Assembly: GCF_014205295.1 (NCBI RefSeq) | Contig: NZ_JACHNF010000001.1 | Span: 7,254,001-7,318,000, forward strand | Source of the DNA: Kribbella solani | Lineage (GTDB): Bacteria > Actinomycetota > Actinomycetes > Propionibacteriales > Kribbellaceae | Length of the DNA: 64,000 nucleotides | Reading direction: 5' to 3' | Shown: positions 27,075-35,839 of the stretch, piece by piece | Numbering within the stretch: position 1 is the stretch's first letter | How the letters are laid out: each line of letters starts with the position of its first letter | Translations under genes and position numbers: made by a program | The notes under the pieces: model-generated | Databases searched by the model: none | Seen by the model: only the letters and a program-made list of their open reading frames with translations | What the model was told of the DNA's origin: nothing

Positions 27075-28151
27075 GTGGCACTCACCATCGGAATCGTCGG
27101 GCTCCCGAACGCGGGCAAGTCCACCCTGTTCAACGCGCTCACCAAGAACGACGTACTCGCCGCGAACTACCCGTTCGCGACCATCGAGCCGAACGTCGGC
27201 GTGGTCGGCGTACCCGACCCGCGGCTGCACAAGCTGGCCGAAGTGTTCGGATCGGCGAAGGTGATCCCGGCCACCGTCCAGTTCGTCGACATCGCCGGGA
27301 TCGTCCGCGGCGCGTCCGAGGGCGAAGGGCTGGGCAACAAGTTCCTCAGCCACATCCGCGAGTCGGACGCGATCTGCCAGGTCACCCGGGTGTTCCGCGA
27401 CGACGACGTCACCCACGTCGACGGCAAGGTCTCGCCGGCCGACGACATCTCCACCATCCAGACCGAGCTGATCCTGGCCGACCTGCAGACCGTCGAGAAG
27501 GCGATCCCGCGGCTGGAGAAGGAAGCCCGGCTGAAGAAGGAGAGCGTCGCCGTCCTGGACGCGGTCCGGGCCGCGCAGAAGCACCTCGAGGCGGGTACGC
27601 CGATCATCGCGACGGACGTCGACCGCGACGCGTTGCGCGAACTGATGCTGATGACCGCCAAGCCCTACCTGTACGTCTTCAACTGTGACGCCGACGAGCT
27701 CGCCGACGAGGACCTGAAGCAGAAGATGCGGGACCTGGTCGCGCCGGCCGAGGCGATCTTCCTGGACGCCAAGTTCGAGGCCGAGCTGGTCGAGCTCGGC
27801 GACGAGGACGAGGCCCGCGAGATGCTCACCGAGATGGGCATCGACGAGCCCGGCCTGGACGTGCTGGCCCGGGTCGGTTTCGACACCCTCGGCCTGCAGA
27901 CGTACCTGACCGCCGGCCCGAAGGAATCCCGCGCCTGGACCATCCCCCGCGGCGCCACCGCCCCCGAAGCCGCCGGCGTCATCCACACCGACTTCCAGCG
28001 CGGCTTCATCAAGGCCGAAATCGTCTCCTTCACCGACCTGACCGAAGCCGGCTCCATGACCGCCGCCCGAGCCGCCGGCAAGGTCCGCATGGAAGGCAAG
28101 GACTACCTGATGCAGGACGGCGACGTAGTCGAGTTCCGCTTCAACGTCTAA
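27075..28151 (+). CDS. ychF: Redox-responsive P-loop ATPase/GTPase YchF
   Basis: 358 residues from GTG 27075. Obg-family G1 GLPNAGKSTLFNALT (about residues 8-22), NYPFATIEPNVGVV, G3 VDIAGIVRGASEGEGLGNKFL, a NCDADE segment in place of NKxD (ATP rather than GTP preference is known for YchF), and the C-terminal TGS domain ending YLMQDGDVVEFRFNV. Binds ribosomes and the 50S subunit; highly conserved housekeeping gene. Confidence 0.95.
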   Translation: MALTIGIVGLPNAGKSTLFNALTKNDVLAANYPFATIEPNVGVVGVPDPRLHKLAEVFGSAKVIPATVQFVDIAGIVRGASEGEGLGNKFLSHIRESDAICQVTRVFRDDDVTHVDGKVSPADDISTIQTELILADLQTVEKAIPRLEKEARLKKESVAVLDAVRAAQKHLEAGTPIIATDVDRDALRELMLMTAKPYLYVFNCDADELADEDLKQKMRDLVAPAEAIFLDAKFEAELVELGDEDEAREMLTEMGIDEPGLDVLARVGFDTLGLQTYLTAGPKESRAWTIPRGATAPEAAGVIHTDFQRGFIKAEIVSFTDLTEAGSMTAARAAGKVRMEGKDYLMQDGDVVEFRFNV

Positions 28152-28227
28152 CAAAAGAGGCATCGCTGAGGAGGGGTCGGGGCCGACCCTCCCGGCTGCC
28201 AGTTGTGGGTCCGCTCGGCGAGCAATC

Positions 28228-28425
28228 TCACATGCGTTGTGGACAGCATCGAATGCCCACGGGAATCGATTTCTCCACGGCAGTTGCGCCTGCGCTGCGC
28301 AGGTAGCGATTCAAGCCTTCGACGTACTGGGGTTCGGTCCGTGTTCCCTCGGTGACCACAAGAATGCGCCGAGCGGGCTGCCTCTTGGGTCGGTTGGCGC
28401 GCCTGCCCGGCTTGGGCACTGCCAT
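28228..28425 (-). pseudogene. Truncated rloB-like gene
   Basis: 65 codons. Residues 19-44 (RRILVVTEGTRTEPQYVEGL...) are the start of an RloB domain, a TOPRIM-like nuclease fold whose acidic residues would be Glu26 and Glu31. Full RloB proteins run to about 200 residues; here homology stops near residue 57 (VEKSIPVG) and eight unrelated codons (IRCCPQRM) lead to the stop. The missing part is not found in other frames before ychF, so the 3' end was deleted. One base separates its ATG from the ATPase stop (TGAGATG). Confidence 0.6.
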
Positions 28426-28426
28426 C

Positions 28427-29773
28427 TCAGTGGTCCTCGGCGCCGACGAGTGCGGCCAGCATGCTTGGCGAAAGTCGGGGAGTCCCACCGTAGCGGCCCG
28501 TGAGATAACGCCGCGCTATGTTCGCGTCCGGGTGCTTCGGGAAGTCGGCGAGGCAGGTCAACTCGGTCGCGCCTTCGTAGGTCTTGTCCGTGAGCCAGAC
28601 CTGTTCGGGCTCCAACTTCACCTCACTCAGCGGCGACAGGACGTACGACTCGTGGCTGGTGAAGATGAGCTGCGCGCCCTGGGTGTTGACCAGTGGGTCA
28701 GTGAACGCCCCGAGTAGGACCTCAAGAAGGTGAGGATGCAGGCTGGCGTCGATCTCGTCGACGAGGAGCAGCCCTCCTGCACGCAGTGTCTCCAATGCCG
28801 GCACCGCGATGGCGAGCCACGCGATCGTTCCGTCGCTCTCGTCCTGGATCGAGAACTTGGGACATTCGTCAGCGCTGCCGCGATGGACGAAGACCATATG
28901 CCGGACCATTTGGGCGAGTTGGTCGTCATCCAGGTCGGCGGGCTCCACGTCTTCGTCTTCAGCCTTCTCGTCGGTCGCGTCGCTCGGTCGCGTCTCCTCT
29001 TCGCGCAGATCGCGCTGGAGCCGGCGGACGGCGCGGCGTACGTGCTCGGGGATGTTCCTCTCCTCGATGCTGACGTTCACAATGCCGATGTCCGCGACCT
29101 GCAAGAGTGCTTCGAGGTCGGTGAAGGTGATGTTCCCCTCGGCCAGCGAGTCCGCGATGCTCGACAGTCGTCCCTCGCGGTGGGAGTCCTTCACCAGAAC
29201 GTAGTCGAACCCGACGGCCAGATTGTGAGCCACGGAATACAGCGGCGTATCGCGCAGCAACAGCGCGCGGCTGAGCACCAACTCACGTCCGGTTACTTCG
29301 ATCCGTGCGCGCAGGCTTGGATGAAAGGTGATTGTGCTCGCGTCACGGTCCCGATCGAGCAGCGTGCGCCACCGTGAACGGGGGACGTCACGCAGCCACT
29401 CGCGTTTGATGCCGTCATGGTCGACCTCGAAGCCGTACAGGTGCCGGCGTCCCTCGTGGACGAAGTCGAGCTCGTACGTGCTGGATGACGTGCGAGCGGT
29501 CCCATCGAGCAAGAACGGTGCCCGATGCATGGACTTCGACGCCTGCCAGGCTGTGGCGGACAGGCTGATCGCCGCGAAGGCGTATCGAAGTGCATCCAGC
29601 AAGGCGGACTTGCCGGACGCGTTGCCGCCGAAGACCCCTGCCACTGGATATGTCACGGAGAGCCAATCGTGATCCTGGGGCCGGAGGGTGCGCAGCGACG
29701 GATGCGTGAGGTCGACCGTCACCTCGTCCCGGATGCTCTTGTGATTGCGCACCGTGAAGCTCAGCAGCGTCAT
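28427..29773 (-). CDS. AAA/ABC-type ATPase, RloA-like (OLD-family related)
   Basis: 448 residues. N-terminal FTVRNHKSIRDEVTVDL, Walker A FGGNASGKSALLDAL (Lys55), an ABC-like signature QDESDGTIAWLAI, Walker B GGLLLVDEIDASLHP and switch His in IFTSHESYVL: the AAA_15/AAA_21 pattern. A Glu/Asp-rich insert lies near residues 265-290. Such ATPases pair with RloB or DUF4435 nucleases in phage-defence cassettes (RloAB, PARIS). Here the ATPase seems intact but its RloB partner is cut short, so the system is probably inactive or altered. Transcribed in the same direction as the CHAT operon, 135 bases upstream; that gap holds no other gene. Confidence 0.85.
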   Translation of the reverse strand: MTLLSFTVRNHKSIRDEVTVDLTHPSLRTLRPQDHDWLSVTYPVAGVFGGNASGKSALLDALRYAFAAISLSATAWQASKSMHRAPFLLDGTARTSSSTYELDFVHEGRRHLYGFEVDHDGIKREWLRDVPRSRWRTLLDRDRDASTITFHPSLRARIEVTGRELVLSRALLLRDTPLYSVAHNLAVGFDYVLVKDSHREGRLSSIADSLAEGNITFTDLEALLQVADIGIVNVSIEERNIPEHVRRAVRRLQRDLREEETRPSDATDEKAEDEDVEPADLDDDQLAQMVRHMVFVHRGSADECPKFSIQDESDGTIAWLAIAVPALETLRAGGLLLVDEIDASLHPHLLEVLLGAFTDPLVNTQGAQLIFTSHESYVLSPLSEVKLEPEQVWLTDKTYEGATELTCLADFPKHPDANIARRYLTGRYGGTPRLSPSMLAALVGAEDH

Positions 29774-29908
29774 GTGTCAAAGATGACATTCGGAGAGCGT
29801 TGGTTTGAACGATTTTCGAGCAAATCGGGGATCTCAGCGACGATCGCGATCGTCGACTGTGCCGGGCTGCGCAATGTTCGTGGCCGGTTCCGGGGCAATT
29901 CGTGAGGT

Positions 29909-32767
29909 TCAGACGACGATGGTGGTTAGGGCTGCCCAGAGGAGTGGGGAGTTTTCTGGGTGGGGTTTGGTGCGCCAGGTGATTAGTTGGGTGCGTTGCC
30001 AGGTGTTTAGGTAGTGTGCGGGGTCGGGGTGGTCGTGGGCGGTGTCTACGGCGGTGATGGCCTCCGAGAGTGGGCGTGTTGTGGTGGGTACGCCGGCCAG
30101 GGTGTGGAAGGCATGGTTTGTAGGTAGGGGCCAGCGGGTCGCGGTGACCAGGTGGGCGCCGTTGTGGAGCATGGCTGTGGCGAGGCCGAATGATTCGGTG
30201 AAGCGTAGGTCGCCGCCGGTTTCGCAGCCGATCAGGGCTACTCGGGGTGGGGCGGGCCAGATGCGCGTACCGGGCTGACCGTCGCTGTGTAGGGGGAGTG
30301 TGCCGAGGAGGAGGTCCTTGGCGGACAGCGGGCGGTGGGTGCGGGTCAGATCGGTGAGGCCGGTGGTTTCTGGGCCGCAGGAGAGGTGCATGGCGCCGTC
30401 CTCGCTCTGGCCTCCTTCTACTGGTGCACCGGTTACGTGGCCGACATACAGGAGTCTGCGGGCGCCGCTGCGGAGTACGTCGCTTAGCCAGTCGCGGTTG
30501 AGGTCTGTGCGGCGGAACGCGTCCGGTGCGGTGGCGGTGTGCGGTTGGACGGCGCCGGTTGCTGCGTGACGCTGGACCAGGGCGAGTAGGTCCGGGTCGG
30601 AGCCGGGTGGACCTAGTACCGAGCCAAGCGGTGAGTCAGCTCGGAAGCCTGGGACGCGCGGATCAAGCACCAACACAACCGGCCAGTCCACAGTGGTGTT
30701 GCTTGGCTGGGTTTGTTGGCGGCGTAGGGAGGTTGGGGCTGTGGTTACTACGTCTGCCAGGTCCAGGAGGCGGGTGTCGGCGTCGTCCAGTGCCAGTAGC
30801 TCCCACGGGACCTGTGCGACTCGGGGCGATGGCTGGATGCGTACTAGTGGCCGGCCTGCACGTTCCAGTACGTGGCGTAGCTGTGCGGTTAGTCCGTCCG
30901 GCCAGAGCGCCTTGCCGAGCGTACGTGCGAGCTGCGCTTCGCCACGCTGGTCCGACAGCGCACCTGACGCGAAAGCACGGCGTACGCCATCAGCGCCTTC
31001 GCCCGTGCCAGGTAGTGCAGCGGCCAGCTCGCGTACTGCCGCATCGACTTCATCAGCAGGCCCGCGGCCAGTACCGAACCCAGTCGCGCCGCCGGCCCAC
31101 GTCCACGTCATAAACAGGTCACCAGCGTCAGCCAGCCGGATTTGTACTACCGGGCGGCTGGTGAGCTCGGAAGTGTTCCAGAACGGCACCTCCTGCTCGT
31201 CCACGATCGGCCGGCGGTAGCGGAACTCAGCCGCAGCTATGTACTCCTGAAGCGCAACCCGTTCCGCGGACATCCGTACCTTCGGCGGCGGCGCGACGCG
31301 GAGCCCGATCGACGCGGCAGCATCCGCAGCAACACCTCCGAGCGTCAGAGGCGAGCCGTACGTCTTCATCGCAGGCTCCGGGAAGACCGGTGCCGCAGCA
31401 GCAACTGCCGGCGGTGCGCCTAGTGCGAGCGCGGCGCCGGCGCACTGGTGTTCTACCAGTTCGAACAGTAGGCCCTGGTCCTCGCGGCGGACAGCCAGGC
31501 GGAAGACCAGCCGCATGGCGTCATTGGCCAGCTCAAGCCACTGGTTGCGGGCGTACGCGGTGACGAAGTCGTGGCGGGCAGCGGCCAGGGTCAGCGCAGC
31601 CGGGAGGGCCAGCGACAGCGCAGTGTCAACGGATGCGCGCTCGTGATCGCCGTGGTCTGTCTGGTTCAGGTTGTCTTCGAGAGTCCGCGCCAGCATCAGG
31701 TCGACCTGCGCGCACCGTTCATACAGCTCCTGCGCCTGGTACACGTCGCGCGCCTCCTGCGCCAGGCGCTGCAGCTCCTCGATGTCACCTCGCTCGTACG
31801 CGTGCTGAGCGGCCAGTAGCTTGCTGTCCGCGGCCGCGATCGATGCGCCGAGCCGTGCGAACCGGTCCAGGCTGGTAGTGATCAGTGCACGTGCGTTCGC
31901 AGTGTCGCCGCGTAGATCGGCGAGGTGGCTCCGTGCCTGTTCACAGGTTGCCAGGTCGCCGTACCGGCGCTGCTGTTCGAAGTACGTTGATGCCTGCGTG
32001 AACAGCTGCTCCGCTTCGTCGAGCTCACCGCGTTCCATCGCCACGTACGCCCGGTGTGCGAGCAGCGTTTGTACTTCACCGGTGTCGCGCAGTGTCTGGA
32101 AGCCCTGCTCTGCTTGGGCGAAGTAGTCCTCAGCCAGGTCATACCGCCCGGTAGCAGTGCAGATCGACCCGAGTGCGGTCTGCAGCCGGGGGATTGCCTC
32201 CACGGCAGTTGGCGGTGTGGTAGCGAGCACGAGGCTCGCATGCTCCTCCGCCTTACCCCACTCGCTGCGGTTGATCAGGAGAAGCACACGGTTCAGGCCG
32301 AGCTCGGCTGCACGCAGTCCGTCCGGGTCGGTGAACTCGGTCAGTACGGTTGCGGCCTGGTCGAGCCAGTCGAGTGCCTCGTCCAGATGGCCGGTAGTAC
32401 TGAGTACTGCGGATCTGGCCATCATCGTACGGAGCTGCAGCTCCAGCCACAGTTGCCGGCCGTGTGGTCCCATCGGTGCTTGCGCGACGCTGTCGAGCAG
32501 CGCATGCGATCGCGTACTGGTGTCGTCGGCGCCGGGCAGATCGGATGCCGAGAGGTGGACGCTGGTGAGGTCGGCCAGTAGGTGGGCTCGGAGGAACCGT
32601 ACGTCGGGTGAGTCCTCCAGCGATTCCGCCAGGACAAGCAGTTCGGCGTACAGGTCGTACGCGGCGGCGAACTCGGCTGCCAGGTGATGCTCGTGCGCGC
32701 GGGCGAACCCTGCGTCGAACGGGTCGCCGTACAGCTGGAGGTGCTGCGGGTTCGTACTGTCCGTCAT
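29909..32767 (-). CDS. TPR-CHAT caspase-like protein
   Basis: 952 residues. Residues ~30-420 are tandem helical hairpins of TPR type (e.g. RYDLAEDYFAQAEQGFQTLRDT, ELDEAEQLFTQASTYFEQ). A middle beta/alpha segment (520-700) leads to a C-terminal CHAT peptidase domain with QVPWELL (substrate-pocket lead-in), His777 in RLLYVGHVTG and Cys848 in ALIGCETGGD, both intact. CHAT proteases are caspase relatives; TPR-CHAT proteins act in phage-triggered cell suicide (as in the Csx29/Craspase and gasdermin systems). Last gene of a three-gene operon: it starts 3 bases after the preceding stop. No gasdermin gene or CRISPR locus is in view, so its trigger and target are unknown. Confidence 0.85.
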   Translation of the reverse strand: MTDSTNPQHLQLYGDPFDAGFARAHEHHLAAEFAAAYDLYAELLVLAESLEDSPDVRFLRAHLLADLTSVHLSASDLPGADDTSTRSHALLDSVAQAPMGPHGRQLWLELQLRTMMARSAVLSTTGHLDEALDWLDQAATVLTEFTDPDGLRAAELGLNRVLLLINRSEWGKAEEHASLVLATTPPTAVEAIPRLQTALGSICTATGRYDLAEDYFAQAEQGFQTLRDTGEVQTLLAHRAYVAMERGELDEAEQLFTQASTYFEQQRRYGDLATCEQARSHLADLRGDTANARALITTSLDRFARLGASIAAADSKLLAAQHAYERGDIEELQRLAQEARDVYQAQELYERCAQVDLMLARTLEDNLNQTDHGDHERASVDTALSLALPAALTLAAARHDFVTAYARNQWLELANDAMRLVFRLAVRREDQGLLFELVEHQCAGAALALGAPPAVAAAAPVFPEPAMKTYGSPLTLGGVAADAAASIGLRVAPPPKVRMSAERVALQEYIAAAEFRYRRPIVDEQEVPFWNTSELTSRPVVQIRLADAGDLFMTWTWAGGATGFGTGRGPADEVDAAVRELAAALPGTGEGADGVRRAFASGALSDQRGEAQLARTLGKALWPDGLTAQLRHVLERAGRPLVRIQPSPRVAQVPWELLALDDADTRLLDLADVVTTAPTSLRRQQTQPSNTTVDWPVVLVLDPRVPGFRADSPLGSVLGPPGSDPDLLALVQRHAATGAVQPHTATAPDAFRRTDLNRDWLSDVLRSGARRLLYVGHVTGAPVEGGQSEDGAMHLSCGPETTGLTDLTRTHRPLSAKDLLLGTLPLHSDGQPGTRIWPAPPRVALIGCETGGDLRFTESFGLATAMLHNGAHLVTATRWPLPTNHAFHTLAGVPTTTRPLSEAITAVDTAHDHPDPAHYLNTWQRTQLITWRTKPHPENSPLLWAALTTIVV

Positions 32768-32770
32768 CCG

Positions 32771-33943
32771 TCAGTAGTCCCCATCATCGCCGGCCCCGGC
32801 AAGGACCTCCGCGAGTAGCAGCTGACCAGCTGGTTCGGTGCGCATGCGCTCGCGGGCAAGGTTGCGGATCGCGGCCCGGTCGGCGCTGGCGTCGGACGCG
32901 GCGCCGGGATCGAACCCCGGCAACAGCACCTCCACACCAATCAACAGCTGTTCCGGAGATGGCAGGGTGATGTCCGCTTGACCGGTCCAGCTGTCGTCCT
33001 GCCTGGTGAGGCGTATCCGGGGCGGTTCGGCCTGGTCGGGCCGGCTTCCGGCGGGTAGGCGGACCTCTGCGGCGAGTGGCGTACCAGTCGGGGCCGACGG
33101 ATGCGCGACGACCTCGATGTCCAGTTGGCGGCGGGCGCCCTGGGCGCGGAGGGTCCAGGAGATCGCCTCCTCGGCGGCATCGACGAAACCGGGTGGGTAC
33201 CGCCGCCAGTCGTTGATTCCATTGCCTCGGGCAATCAACCGGCCGGTGCCGGCGTGCTGAGCACCAGCCGCGAGGGCGTAACCGCTCTTCCTTGCGATCA
33301 GTTCATTTGCCGAGGTGATGTCTGATTCCTGGGCCAGGGAAGCATGCAGCGTACGCAGCGCCGGACTGTCTAGGCCGGCGCAATCAGCGGCGTCGTCGAT
33401 CAGCCGCAGAACCTCAACCAGCTGCCGCGCCACTGGTGATGCGATCGAGGGACTGTGCAGCCAATGGAGCAAGGGAACCAGTGCGGACTGGTGTTCTTCG
33501 ATCAGCTCGGGTATGCAGTCGTCGTCATCGAACAGTTGCTGGCACTGGTGGGTGAGTGCGGCAGTCTCCAGGGCGAGTACGGCTGGGTTGAGGTCCGGGA
33601 TGCCGTCCAGGTACGACGCCGGCCACCAGCGGGCGGCCCAGTGCGCGAAGGCGAGCCGCCCCGCCGTACGCGCAAGAGCCGACACCTCCGCGACAACAGC
33701 AACCTCTGCAGTGGCCACCTGCTCGTTGTACAGCGCCCATAGCCACTGCTGTGCGCGTACGGGGTCGTGGATGTGAGCGGTTGGCAGCCTGGGGCCGTCG
33801 AGGACTGACCAGGTGAGTACCGCGCCGGCGACGTCGAGTACTGCGTGGGTGAAGTCCGCGGTACCTGTGGTGGGGGCGGCGGCCGGGACCACGCTGATGG
33901 TGCCGTCGGGCGACTGGGTGGTGTGGACGGTTGTCGCAGGCAT
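32771..33943 (-). CDS. CHAT-operon protein of unknown function (middle gene)
   Basis: 390 residues from ATG 33943, sharing one base with the upstream stop (TGATG). The N-terminal two thirds are mostly helical and rich in Ala/Leu/Trp (RLAFAHWAARWWPASYLDG, PVLALETAALTHQ), with an acidic patch FDDDDCIPELIEE; the last third (about 290-370) looks beta-rich (LDIEVVAHPSAPTGTPLAAEVRLP, PPRIRLTRQDDSWTGQADITLP). I recognise no named domain, signal peptide or membrane span. Being coupled to the CHAT gene, it may be its sensor, inhibitor or substrate. Confidence 0.7.
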   Translation of the reverse strand: MPATTVHTTQSPDGTISVVPAAAPTTGTADFTHAVLDVAGAVLTWSVLDGPRLPTAHIHDPVRAQQWLWALYNEQVATAEVAVVAEVSALARTAGRLAFAHWAARWWPASYLDGIPDLNPAVLALETAALTHQCQQLFDDDDCIPELIEEHQSALVPLLHWLHSPSIASPVARQLVEVLRLIDDAADCAGLDSPALRTLHASLAQESDITSANELIARKSGYALAAGAQHAGTGRLIARGNGINDWRRYPPGFVDAAEEAISWTLRAQGARRQLDIEVVAHPSAPTGTPLAAEVRLPAGSRPDQAEPPRIRLTRQDDSWTGQADITLPSPEQLLIGVEVLLPGFDPGAASDASADRAAIRNLARERMRTEPAGQLLLAEVLAGAGDDGDY

Positions 33944-35280
33944 CAGGCGCTCCTCGACTCGGCCGGGTCCGCTGTGGTGGCTGACAGGGTCCGCAGGGCG
34001 GCGCGGACGCGTGCGCGGTGGTCCATCATCACGGAGCGAGCCACGCCGTCGAGTACCGTCCACGCTGCCGGCAAGTCCGGGAGGGGTGCGTCGCGGACGT
34101 CGCGGCCGTGGAGGCGTACCCAGAGTCGGCGCATGTACGCGCTCCAAGGTGTACGTAGGTCCTGGGCGAGTGAGTTCAGTACACCGCCGTCGGGGTCGGG
34201 GGAGACCGTCATGCGGCGCGCACGGAGTACGGAGGCCTCTCTTCGCCAGCGGCTGTTGACGGTCCGGTGCGCTGCAGTAAGGCCTAGCCCGCCGCCGACG
34301 CCCAGTGGGTCCAGACCGCTGGCCAGGCGGGCGCCGAGCGTGGCAGCGACTCGGAGGGTTTCGTTGGACAGACCTAGTGGGGAGCTGCTGCGGCTGACCT
34401 CTCGGCTGACGAGGGTTGGCACCGGTGGGAGCTCGTCGCGGCGGGTCGACGACTGGAGTACGACGAACAGGCGGTCGAACAGGGTGCGGTCGAGTGGTGC
34501 GGGGAGGGTGGCTGTCGAGGCACTGCGACCGACCTCGGGGCGTACGGGAACCGGATGCACTGTCAGGCCCAGATGCGTCGGTAGCTCATCAGAGCCCCAA
34601 ACCCCGCCCGCCTGTGTCCACACCAGCTGACCGAACAGTTCACCGTGTCCAGCCGCGACCATCGCCGCGTACGCCACTGAGTCGTCCAGAGAGTCCAGTA
34701 CCTCATCCGCCAGCGCAATAACCGCAGCAGCATCAGGTTGCGGCAGAAGAGCGCGGGCAGCCCAGGACTCGATCAGGGCCGCGTCCAGTTGTGTGCGGTG
34801 TTCGGTACTGGTCAGGTGGTTGCGGAGGGCTTCCACTGTGCGGTCCGCGGTGTCGTCGGCGATCTCCTGGACAACGGTGCGAGCGATGGTCTCCGCATCG
34901 GATGGCGGTGCACCGTGTTCGGTTGCCAGCTCGTAGCACCGCTGGAAGTACAGGTCCTGTGGGTTACCAGCTACGACACCCAGCGCCCGGCGGGCCTTCT
35001 TCAACAGGGTGAACCAGTGCGCCGTCGCAGCGAGGCAGCCCGCCGACTCCACAATCAGAGCGTTGAGACGCGCGGCCTGGTCCGGTGCAAGGAAGTCTGT
35101 CGCGAGCTCCGGATGCAGCGCGGGCCGGACGATCAGCGGCAGCACGATCAGCTTCACCGTGCGGGTCAGTGGAGCGCCACCAGGACCGCTCAGTGACTCC
35201 AGTCCGGGCCCGAGGTCACGCCAGGCGTGGTCGATGACCATGGCACGCGGGCGGCCCGCACCGGTCGCCTGGTTCGGCAT
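33943..35280 (-). CDS. CHAT-operon protein of unknown function (first gene)
   Basis: 445 residues from ATG 35280 (MPNQATGAGRPRAMVIDHAW...). Largely helical; a Gly-rich stretch (LDPLGVGGGLGLTAAHR, near residue 350) precedes a basic segment (SRWRREASVLRARR). The C-terminus is Arg/Ala-rich. No known catalytic motif, membrane span or DNA-binding helix stands out. Its stop overlaps the next ATG, so it is the leader of the CHAT operon. The promoter lies in the 109-base region shared with the divergent gene at 35390. The frame extends to 35460 but that would run into the divergent gene. Confidence 0.7.
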   Translation of the reverse strand: MPNQATGAGRPRAMVIDHAWRDLGPGLESLSGPGGAPLTRTVKLIVLPLIVRPALHPELATDFLAPDQAARLNALIVESAGCLAATAHWFTLLKKARRALGVVAGNPQDLYFQRCYELATEHGAPPSDAETIARTVVQEIADDTADRTVEALRNHLTSTEHRTQLDAALIESWAARALLPQPDAAAVIALADEVLDSLDDSVAYAAMVAAGHGELFGQLVWTQAGGVWGSDELPTHLGLTVHPVPVRPEVGRSASTATLPAPLDRTLFDRLFVVLQSSTRRDELPPVPTLVSREVSRSSSPLGLSNETLRVAATLGARLASGLDPLGVGGGLGLTAAHRTVNSRWRREASVLRARRMTVSPDPDGGVLNSLAQDLRTPWSAYMRRLWVRLHGRDVRDAPLPDLPAAWTVLDGVARSVMMDHRARVRAALRTLSATTADPAESRSA

Positions 35281-35389
35281 ACCGGGAGCGTACGTGGTCC
35301 CCGTACGCGCGGGCGAACCTGGGATCGGTAGACGCCACGTGCCGCCTAGCGTCCTGCACGTACACCGAGTAGCAGCACTAGGAGAAGAC

Positions 35390-35809
35390 ATGGGACTCTT
35401 CGGACGCAAGAACCGTGAGCAGCAGGCCGCCGAGATCATCAGCAAGGTGGCGAGCGGCAAGGGGTTCTACGGTCGCACCACTCGCGCGTTCCTTGGTCAG
35501 GAGGACTTCGCCAAGGTCCAGCAGTCGATCGGGGCGTACCAGTCCGGTCATGACGTACGCCAGTTGCTCGCGGCGGGCGTACCGACCGTACCGGCCATCG
35601 TGGTGTCGGTTGCTGACACCGGTCGGCTCATCAACTACGACCCGGTTGTCGACCTGGTACTGCAGTTGTCCGGTACGGATGCCGCAGTAACGCTCCGGAC
35701 GATCGTCTCGAAGCTGCGCATCCCGCGCACCGGTGACCAGGTACACCTGATCGCGGACCCCAGCACACCGGGTGCGTACCTCTACGCCGGCGACGGCGTG
35801 AACCCGTGA
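35390..35809 (+). CDS. Small soluble protein with beta module, unknown function
   Basis: 139 residues from ATG 35390 with GGAG 6 bases before it. Residues 1-60 form a basic helical part (MGLFGRKNREQQAAEIISKV...), and residues 64-135 a beta module (VPAIVVSVADTGRLINYDPVV, ..LQLSGTDAAV, RTGDQVHLIADPS). The same kind of module appears in the next gene. Divergent from the CHAT operon. Not assigned to a named family. Confidence 0.65.
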   Translation: MGLFGRKNREQQAAEIISKVASGKGFYGRTTRAFLGQEDFAKVQQSIGAYQSGHDVRQLLAAGVPTVPAIVVSVADTGRLINYDPVVDLVLQLSGTDAAVTLRTIVSKLRIPRTGDQVHLIADPSTPGAYLYAGDGVNP

Positions 35810-35839
35810 CCACGCCGCTGGTGCGGGCTGCGGGCTGAG

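Noticed and set aside
32253-34636. Several 60-260-codon frames on the plus strand opposite the CHAT operon
   Set aside because: Low-complexity Arg/Ser/Pro content and no ribosome-binding sites; the minus-strand genes have coherent protein composition.
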